A stretch of 5,936 bases of DNA from Bacillota bacterium (GTDB lineage Bacteria; Bacillota; Bacilli; Calditerricolales; Calditerricolaceae), in contig PKQU01000130.1 of NCBI GenBank assembly GCA_017577925.1, positions 1 through 5,936 of the forward strand. Direction: 5' to 3'. The notes beneath the pieces were generated by a model. It had not been told where the DNA came from and did not search any database. It worked only from the letters and a program-made list of their open reading frames with translations. This document shows positions 1 through 3,879 of this stretch, in pieces; the stretch's first letter is position 1; every line of letters starts with the position of its first letter. Made by a program: the position numbers and the translations under genes.

Positions 1-263
1 ACATCGTCGGGCAAAGCATCTGCCCGGAAGTGTACCTGGCGCGGGAGATCGGGGCGTGCTATGCGGGGCTGTACATGGTGGTCAATTACGCCGAGGGGAT
101 CATCAAGGACTGGGAACACCGCGACCTAGCCGACATCTTCTACAACGAGGCCCACACCATCGGGCATATTCTGCTGGATGCCCTCGAGCGCATTGACGCC
201 GAGCAGACGGGCTGTTCCTGTCCCGATCTGCGCAAGCCTACGTTGTTGGCGGAGGCCAAGTGA
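1..263 (+). CDS. Nucleoside phosphorylase, PNP/MTAP family (C-terminal part, 5' truncated)
   Basis: Only the last 86 codons are present; the frame is open from base 3 to the TGA at 261-263. The segment GQSICPEVYLAREIGACYAG followed by LYMVVNY is the signature of the trimeric class II purine nucleoside / 5'-methylthioadenosine phosphorylases, which split nucleosides with phosphate to free base and sugar-1-phosphate in purine or methionine salvage. In MTAP the purine pocket has Asp in the TDYD motif; here the aligned position is Asn (codon 84-86, VNYAEG), as in PNP (human Asn243), which suggests a 6-oxopurine substrate such as inosine or methylthioinosine. The tail carries Cys-Ser-Cys (213-221), like the stabilising CXC motif reported in Sulfolobus MTAPII and Pyrococcus PNP. 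The GTG at 30 is not the start, since homology runs upstream of it. Family assignment is firm; MTAP versus PNP specificity is inference. Confidence 0.85.
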   Translation, partial: IVGQSICPEVYLAREIGACYAGLYMVVNYAEGIIKDWEHRDLADIFYNEAHTIGHILLDALERIDAEQTGCSCPDLRKPTLLAEAK

Positions 264-276
264 AGCGCCCAACAAA

Positions 277-319
277 AAAGCCTTGAACGGCTTGTCCGTT
301 CAAGGCTTTCGTTTCTTTT
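277..319. terminator. Bidirectional rho-independent terminator
   Basis: Bases 277-290 (AAAGCCTTGAACGG) and 296-309 are exact reverse complements, giving a 14-bp stem with a 5-nt loop (291-295). Read on the plus strand the stem ends in TTT and is followed by a T-rich tail to 319, so it ends the phosphorylase transcript 13 nt after its stop codon. Read on the minus strand the stem is followed by the complement of the A run at 274-279, so it also ends the convergent minus-strand transcript (miniprotein, possibly DedA). Confidence 0.92.
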
Positions 320-324
320 GCGGG

Positions 325-417
325 TTACAGCCCCCAGGTTTTGTCTTCGTTGTAGCCTGCCGTGAAAATGGCCCACAGGAAGAGCCCCAAGACGACGATC
401 GGGATGAGCGTCTTCAT
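325..417 (-). CDS. 30-residue single-pass membrane miniprotein
   Basis: A short gene of unknown function. ATG is the complement of 415-417 and the stop is TAA (325-327). The protein starts MKTLIPIVVLG, continues as a hydrophobic helix through about residue 20 (LFLWAIFTAG), and ends in a short polar tail YNEDKTWGL. This layout fits an N-in, single-span membrane peptide; there is no obvious signal-peptidase site. It is judged real because of a near-ideal Shine-Dalgarno sequence AAAGGAGG (complement of 426-433) placed 8 nt before the ATG, a TATAAT box upstream at 471-476, and a strong terminator 15 nt after the stop. It lies 72 nt downstream of the DedA gene on the same strand and may be co-transcribed with it as well as from its own promoter. 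I do not recognise the family. Confidence 0.7.
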   Translation of the reverse strand: MKTLIPIVVLGLFLWAIFTAGYNEDKTWGL

Positions 418-425
418 GCCGCTGT

Positions 426-433
426 CCTCCTTT
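426..433 (-). promoter_or_regulatory. Strong Shine-Dalgarno site of the miniprotein
   Basis: Read on the minus strand this is AAAGGAGG, an eight-base match to the 16S anti-SD, ending 8 nt before the ATG at 417. It is the main evidence that the 30-codon reading frame is translated. Confidence 0.75.
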
Positions 434-470
434 CCGCGTGAATGGCCCTGGCACCGTTTGTTCCGTTCCC

Positions 471-476
471 ATTATA
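471..476 (-). promoter_or_regulatory. -10 box of a minus-strand promoter for the miniprotein
   Basis: Read on the minus strand the bases are a perfect TATAAT, 53 nt upstream of the miniprotein ATG and just past the DedA stop codon. The region 17-18 nt further upstream (TACGGA, inside the 3' end of dedA) is a poor -35 match, so the promoter may be weak, activator-dependent or use another element. The sequence is GC-rich around it, so an exact TATAAT by chance is not very likely. Confidence 0.45.
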
Positions 477-489
477 CCATCGGTCCGCC

Positions 490-1083
490 TCAGTCCGTAC
501 GCCGGAAGCGGAACACGGTCCAGACCAGCACTCCGACGGCCAAGAGGGCCGCGAGCACCCATGTCGTCGAGCGGTGAATCATCTCCAGCACCGCTTGCCA
601 GTGATGGCCCAGCCAGCGTCCCAGCGTGACAAAAGTAAAGGCCCACAGAAAGGCTCCTGCATACGCGTAGAGGGCGAAGACACCGAACGGCAGGCGAGAC
701 AATCCGGCGGTGTACCCCAGTACCTGGCGGATACCGGGCAGGAAGTAGCCCAGGGGAAGCAGGAACTTGCCGAGCCGGTCAAACCAGCGTTCGGCATGGG
801 CCAGCCGCTGCCGTGTCAGGCCGAGCTTGGCCCCAAAACGATCCAAGATGGCATATCCGGCGTAGCGGCCCAAGGTGTAGGTCAACGTCATGCCGGTGAC
901 GGTGCCCAAGAAGGCGGCAAAAACGGCCGGCCAATAGGCCAGATGGCCCTGGGAGACGAGAAATCCGGCAAAGGTGATCAGGGTTTCATCCGGCGCAGGC
1001 AGGGCAATCAGGCTGAGGGCGAGGACGAGAAACAGGGCAAGGTAACCGTAATGGCTGACCAATTCCAAGACGTTTTCCAGCAT
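490..1083 (-). CDS. DedA family (VTT/SNARE-associated domain) membrane protein
   Basis: 197 residues, the usual DedA length of about 200. DedA proteins are polytopic inner-membrane transporters; characterised Bacillota members recycle undecaprenyl phosphate or move phosphatidylethanolamine across the membrane, and loss of the family affects envelope homeostasis and pH or proton-motive-force responses. Visible signatures: an N-terminal hydrophobic segment (8-28), the re-entrant motif PAPDET with the conserved acid Glu33, LITFAGFL (35-42), a Gly-rich helix ending LGRYAGY (71-77), the YFLPGIR motif (113-119) with conserved Arg119, AG (126-127), and C-terminal helices at about 135-158 and 173-192 before a basic end. 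The first Arg of the common GRFIPxxR form is Tyr here, a variation I recall from some DedA subgroups. Start chosen at 1083 because a GAGG lies 7 nt upstream. The exact lipid substrate cannot be read from sequence. It diverges from the aromatic cluster and is probably unrelated to it. Confidence 0.9.
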   Translation of the reverse strand: MLENVLELVSHYGYLALFLVLALSLIALPAPDETLITFAGFLVSQGHLAYWPAVFAAFLGTVTGMTLTYTLGRYAGYAILDRFGAKLGLTRQRLAHAERWFDRLGKFLLPLGYFLPGIRQVLGYTAGLSRLPFGVFALYAYAGAFLWAFTFVTLGRWLGHHWQAVLEMIHRSTTWVLAALLAVGVLVWTVFRFRRTD

Positions 1084-1128
1084 GGCCGTGCCTCGCTGTT
1101 TTTAGAATGCAGAAAAAAGCCCAACGTC

Positions 1129-1134
1129 ATCATA
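1129..1134 (-). promoter_or_regulatory. Possible -10 box for dedA
   Basis: Read on the minus strand this is TATGAT, 45 nt upstream of the DedA start codon. The hexamer 17 nt upstream (TTTTCT) is a weak -35, so this is only a candidate. Confidence 0.28.
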
Positions 1135-1289
1135 GCGAAAAGTTGGACAGAAGAAAAGCCGACGGCACGAAGGGGTTCTGCATGTGGAGGAATCGCTTTG
1201 TAGACAACCCGTACGCGCACATCGGTGGTGCGGCGACGGTGTGCAGACCCTCGACGAGGATGGGGCGGACACGGACGGCGGACGCCGGC

Positions 1290-1307
1290 GGTGACGGGCA
1301 CGTCACC
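1290..1307. repeat. Perfect 7-bp inverted repeat (GGTGACG / CGTCACC)
   Basis: Arms 1290-1296 and 1301-1307 are exact reverse complements around the 4-nt loop GGCA. There is no T run on either side, so it is not an intrinsic terminator. It could be a protein-binding palindrome upstream of the regulator promoter or a chance GC-rich hairpin. Confidence 0.4.
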
Positions 1308-1310
1308 ACC

Positions 1311-1317
1311 GGAGGAG
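1311..1317 (+). promoter_or_regulatory. Orphan Shine-Dalgarno-like GGAGGAG
   Basis: A good SD match with no ATG, GTG or TTG 5-12 nt downstream. The regulator's frame is open here, and the first non-standard candidate in frame is an ATT at 1331 (13 nt away). Probably a chance purine run, but it is the only SD near the regulator gene. Confidence 0.25.
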
Positions 1318-1322
1318 AAAAA

Positions 1323-1377
1323 CCTATACGATTCCATATACGAATCTGGTTGACATCCTATATGAGGACGTATATGA
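1323..1377 (+). promoter_or_regulatory. Four-copy CNTATAYGA operator array at the regulator promoter
   Basis: Four 9-bp copies in the same orientation: CCTATACGA (1323-1331), CATATACGA (1335-1343), CCTATATGA (1357-1365) and CGTATATGA (1369-1377). They form two pairs, each with a 12-bp start-to-start spacing and 3-bp gap, and the pairs are 34 bp apart. Each pair also reads as an inverted repeat TATAYG-N4-CRTATA, the short palindrome type bound by GntR-family dimers. One pair lies just upstream of the -35 box and the other fills the spacer and overlaps the -10 box, an arrangement expected of a repressor site. Binding by the adjacent GntR protein (autoregulation) is inference from position. Confidence 0.65.
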
Positions 1378-1378
1378 T
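1350..1378 (+). promoter_or_regulatory. Sigma-A promoter of the GntR regulator gene
   Basis: A perfect -35 TTGACA (1350-1355), a 17-bp spacer and the -10 TATGAT (1373-1378, 5 of 6 to consensus). The predicted start point falls at about 1384-1386, on the regulator's ATG. The repeats at 1357-1365 and 1369-1377 lie within it. Confidence 0.8.
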
Positions 1379-1384
1379 AAAGAC

Positions 1385-2074
1385 ATGAACGCCCAACACC
1401 CTCACCCGCACGGAAAACGCAGCAAAACCGATGCCGTATACGAAGCGCTGCGCCAGCGCATTCTGGAGCGCTCCTATGTGCCCGGCGAGCGGCTCGTCAT
1501 CGACAAGATCGCCAAGGAGTTCGGTGTGAGTCCGATTCCCGTGCGCGAGGCGATCCGCCAGCTGGAGGCGGACGGCCTGATCCAGTACACGCCGAACGTT
1601 GGCGCCGTCGTGACGACGATCCGCCAGCGGGAGTACATCGAGGCCCTCACGTTGCTCGCTGTGCTGGAAGGGTATGCCACGGCTTGCGGCGTCGGGCGGT
1701 TTGCGCCGGAGGATTTTGCTCAAATGGAAGCGCTCAACGCGGCGATGGAAGAGGCGCTGGAGGCCCACGAGTATGTCCGGTTTAGCCAGCTCAACCGCCA
1801 GTTCCACGCCCTGCTGTGCCGGCACTGCGACAACGAGACCCTCCTCGACCGGATCGCGCGCGAACAGCGGCGCATCGACGCGTTCCGTCCCGTTGGATTG
1901 CCCTTTGTGGCCGGCCGCGGCTTGCGCTCGGTGGAGGAGCACCGGGCCATCGTCCGCGCCCTGGCGGAGGGACGCGACGCCGTGACGGTGGAGATGCTGG
2001 TCCGGCAGCACAAGTTGAACACCATCGAGGCCTTTCGCCGGTTGATGGAGCAGGCGGCGTTGGAACTGCGGTGA
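1385..2074 (+). CDS. GntR-family (FadR/VanR subfamily, FCD domain) transcriptional regulator, likely of the hpa cluster
   Basis: 229 residues, normal for FCD-type GntR regulators. The N-terminal winged helix-turn-helix spans about 12-78, with the recognition region VSPIPVREAIRQLEADGL (48-65) and wing around YTPNVGAVV. The C-terminal all-helical FCD domain (about 84-222) keeps a likely metal/ligand set: Asn137 (often Asp), His141 in NRQFHALL, His186 in EEHRAIV and His209. It sits at the head of the 4-hydroxyphenylacetate genes, so it probably senses 4-HPA, homoprotocatechuate or a downstream acid and controls the operon; the ligand is inference. In E. coli this job is done by a MarR-type protein (HpaR), so the regulator type differs. 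There is no Shine-Dalgarno at a usable distance from ATG 1385, which lies about 6 nt after the -10 box, so translation is probably leaderless. The frame stays open upstream to 1295 but has no ATG, GTG or TTG. Confidence 0.88.
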   Translation: MNAQHPHPHGKRSKTDAVYEALRQRILERSYVPGERLVIDKIAKEFGVSPIPVREAIRQLEADGLIQYTPNVGAVVTTIRQREYIEALTLLAVLEGYATACGVGRFAPEDFAQMEALNAAMEEALEAHEYVRFSQLNRQFHALLCRHCDNETLLDRIAREQRRIDAFRPVGLPFVAGRGLRSVEEHRAIVRALAEGRDAVTVEMLVRQHKLNTIEAFRRLMEQAALELR

Positions 2075-2142
2075 GGGCTTTTCCTTTCCGTTAAATCGTA
2101 AGAACATTTGGTCAAGAGAGAAAAATACTTCGATATAGGCAG

Positions 2143-2149
2143 AGGGAGG
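2143..2149 (+). promoter_or_regulatory. Shine-Dalgarno site fixing the aldolase start
   Basis: AGGGAGG ends 8 nt before the ATG at 2158. It decides between that ATG and the ATG at 2151, which is out of frame, only 1 nt from the site, and stops after five codons. Confidence 0.75.
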
Positions 2150-2157
2150 CATGGTCT

Positions 2158-3054
2158 ATGCGTGTTGATGTCGAGCGCCTGCGCGGCTCCATCGTGCCGC
2201 TGGTGACACCCTTTGATGAACAGGGCAACATCGACGAGCCGACGTTGCGCGACCTGATCGAGTGGCAGATCGAAAGCGGAAGCCACGGCATCTCCGTTTC
2301 GGGGACGACCGGCGAGCCTGGATCGCTGTCGGTAGAGGAGCGCGAGTATCTGATTGAGGTGGCGGTGAAGGCGGCGCGCGGCCGCGTGCCGGTGGTCGTC
2401 GGGACGGGCTCCACCAACCACCAGGAGACCCTGCGCCTGACCCGTTTCGCCGAGAAGGTGGGCGCCGACGCTGCCCTCGTCATCGTTCCGTACTACATGC
2501 GGCCGAACCAGGAGGGACTGTACCGCCACTTTCGCGCCGTGGCCGAGGCGGTGTCGATTCCGATCATCATCTACAACATTCCCGGCCGCACGGCGGTCAA
2601 CCTGAGCGTGTCGACGATGGCCCGCCTGCGACGGGAGTGCCCGAACATCATCGGGGTAAAGGAGGCGAACAAGGACTTCGAGCACGTCAATCTCGTGCTG
2701 CGCCACTGCGGTCGCGACTTCCTGCTCTACTCGGGCATCGAGATGCTCTGCTTCCCGATGCTGGCCATCGGCGGAGCGGGGTACATCAGCGCCACGGCCA
2801 ACGTGTTGCCCAGGGAGTGTGCCGAACTGTACAACCTCGTGGCCCGCGGCGAGTGGAAAAAGGCACAGGACTTGCACTTCTACCTGCTCGATTTGAACGA
2901 GGCGCTTTTCTGGGAGACCAACCCGGGGCCGGTGAAAGCGGCGCTGGCGATGATGGGCAAGATCAAGCCGGTGATGCGCCTGCCGATGGCCCTGCCGAGC
3001 GAGGAGACGCAGCAGAGGTTGCGCGGCGTTCTGGAGCGATACGGAATCGTGTGA
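2158..3054 (+). CDS. DapA-superfamily aldolase acting in place of HpaI (4-hydroxy-2-oxoheptanedioate aldolase)
   Basis: 298 residues with the complete class I (Schiff-base) DHDPS/NAL fold signatures: GTTGE (49-53) with Thr50/Thr51, PYYMRP (111-116), IYNIPGRT (138-145) with Tyr139 and Arg144, and the Schiff-base lysine Lys168 in GVKEA. E. coli DapA equivalents are Thr44/45, Tyr133, Arg138 and Lys161. Its place directly before HpaG- and HpaE-type genes fits the recognised DapA-family variant (TIGRFAM model HpaI-NOT-DapA, known from Oceanobacillus and Thermus) that splits the C7 hydroxy-oxo-diacid into pyruvate and succinate semialdehyde. The chemistry is the DapA condensation in reverse on a substrate lacking the amino group. 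The usual HpaI is an unrelated metal-dependent class II aldolase. ATG 2158 has AGGGAGG 8 nt upstream. True lysine-pathway DapA is less likely given the neighbours, but only assay or phylogeny would settle it. Confidence 0.85.
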   Translation: MRVDVERLRGSIVPLVTPFDEQGNIDEPTLRDLIEWQIESGSHGISVSGTTGEPGSLSVEEREYLIEVAVKAARGRVPVVVGTGSTNHQETLRLTRFAEKVGADAALVIVPYYMRPNQEGLYRHFRAVAEAVSIPIIIYNIPGRTAVNLSVSTMARLRRECPNIIGVKEANKDFEHVNLVLRHCGRDFLLYSGIEMLCFPMLAIGGAGYISATANVLPRECAELYNLVARGEWKKAQDLHFYLLDLNEALFWETNPGPVKAALAMMGKIKPVMRLPMALPSEETQQRLRGVLERYGIV

Positions 3055-3111
3055 GGCGGCTATGGGCAGAGCGGCGACAAACGCACCACGCGAACGAAAG
3101 GGGCGAACGCA

Positions 3112-3879
3112 TTGAAGCTGGCGCGCTTTTACAAGGACGGGCGCATCCATGTGGCCGAGGTGACGGCGGGGGGCTTGCGCGACGAAGCCGGCGCCCTCCA
3201 CGCTGAAGAGACGATCGACACGTTCCTGCCGCCCGTTGTTCCGGGGAAGATCGTCGGCCTGGCCCTCAATTACGCCGATCATGCCGCGGAGCTGGGCCTG
3301 GCTTTTCCCCAGGAACCGGTCCTCTTCCTCAAGCCGGCAAGCAGCCTGATCGGCCACAAGGCGCCGGTGGTGTACCCCGACGGGGCCACCTACATGCACT
3401 ACGAGAACGAGCTGGCTGTCGTGATTGGCCGCACCGGGCGGAAGATCCGGCGCGCCGAGGCCTTTGACTACGTTCTGGGCTACACCATCGCCAACGACGT
3501 GACGGTGCGCGACTTCGTCAACAACTTCTACCGTCCGCCGGTGCGGGCCAAGGGGCATGACACCTTCGGGCCCCTCGGGCCGTACCTCGTGACGAAGGAC
3601 GAAATTGACGACCCCCACGCGCTCGCTGTGCGCACCTACGTCAACGGCGAGCTGCGGCAGGAAGGGAATACGCGGGATTTTCTGTTCAAAATAGACGAAA
3701 TCATTGAATTTGTCAGTTCATTCATGACCCTCGAGCCGTACGACGTCATCCTTACCGGGACGCCGAAGGGCATCTCGCCAGTGGGGCCGGGCGACATCAT
3801 GCGCCTGGAGATCGAAGGCCTGGGCGTCCTGGAAAACCCCATTGTCGATGGGCGAACGCAAGGAGGTCCTGACCGATGA
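3112..3879 (+). CDS. hpaG: Fumarylacetoacetate hydrolase-family HpaG-type isomerase/decarboxylase (single domain)
   Basis: 255 residues of the FAH fold. HpaG decarboxylates 5-oxopent-3-ene-1,2,5-tricarboxylate (OPET) and isomerises the product 2-hydroxyhepta-2,4-dienedioate in homoprotocatechuate breakdown. Visible motifs: ALNYADHA (51-58), LFLKPASSLIG (71-81), the metal ligands Glu98 and Glu100 in HYENELAVVIG with Asp129 in NDVTVRDF, the loop AKGHDTFGPLGP (146-157) with Lys147, and the terminal GTPKGI (216-221). E. coli HpaG is a fusion of two such domains (about 430 residues); here only one is present, so a partner gene may lie elsewhere or this one may do both steps. The start is TTG at 3112, with GAAAGGGG 8 nt upstream; there is no in-frame ATG nearby. 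It ends in a 4-nt ATGA overlap with hpaE, implying translational coupling. The codons at 3676-3727 are unusually AT-rich for this gene. Confidence 0.87.
   Translation: MKLARFYKDGRIHVAEVTAGGLRDEAGALHAEETIDTFLPPVVPGKIVGLALNYADHAAELGLAFPQEPVLFLKPASSLIGHKAPVVYPDGATYMHYENELAVVIGRTGRKIRRAEAFDYVLGYTIANDVTVRDFVNNFYRPPVRAKGHDTFGPLGPYLVTKDEIDDPHALAVRTYVNGELRQEGNTRDFLFKIDEIIEFVSSFMTLEPYDVILTGTPKGISPVGPGDIMRLEIEGLGVLENPIVDGRTQGGPDR
3861..3866 (+). promoter_or_regulatory. Shine-Dalgarno site of hpaE inside the end of hpaG
   Basis: A perfect AGGAGG lies 9 nt before the ATG at 3876, inside the last codons of hpaG. It supports the overlapping start rather than a later Met. Confidence 0.8.

Larger units (their letters stand above)
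1084..1322. other. Divergent intergenic region without a convincing gene
   Basis: About 240 bp between the DedA start and the regulator's operator region. No reading frame here has convincing protein-like composition. It holds the candidate dedA -10 (1129-1134), a short palindrome CCTCGACGAGG (1249-1259), a 7-bp hairpin (1290-1307) and an SD-like GGAGGAG (1311-1317) that lacks a start codon at a workable distance. The rest looks featureless to me. Confidence 0.5.

Noticed and set aside
1121..1146. CCAAC ... GTTGG inverted repeat
   Set aside because: Only 5-bp arms with a 16-nt loop and no poly-T; too weak to call a regulatory structure.
442..1203. 253-codon plus-strand frame
   Set aside because: It lies antisense to the DedA gene, is Gln/Gly-rich with no recognisable motif, and has no ribosome binding site; DedA on the minus strand explains the openness.
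1323..1377. CRISPR-like or integration repeats
   Set aside because: The repeats are 9 bp with 3- and 13-bp gaps and overlap promoter elements, so they are operator-like rather than a CRISPR array or attachment site.
1107..1388. 93-codon plus-strand frame ending in an ATGA overlap with the regulator start
   Set aside because: Composition is not protein-like, there is no SD before 1107 or 1182, and its 3' end passes through the promoter and operator repeats; the overlap is probably coincidence.
2151..2168. Five-codon frame starting at ATG 2151
   Set aside because: Only 1 nt from the SD, overlaps the aldolase start out of frame and has no sign of a leader function.
1720..3618. 632-codon open frame on the minus strand
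   Set aside because: It runs antisense to the regulator, aldolase and hpaG, has His/Arg/Gln/Val-rich shadow composition typical of GC-rich antisense frames, and the plus-strand proteins there have full family motifs.
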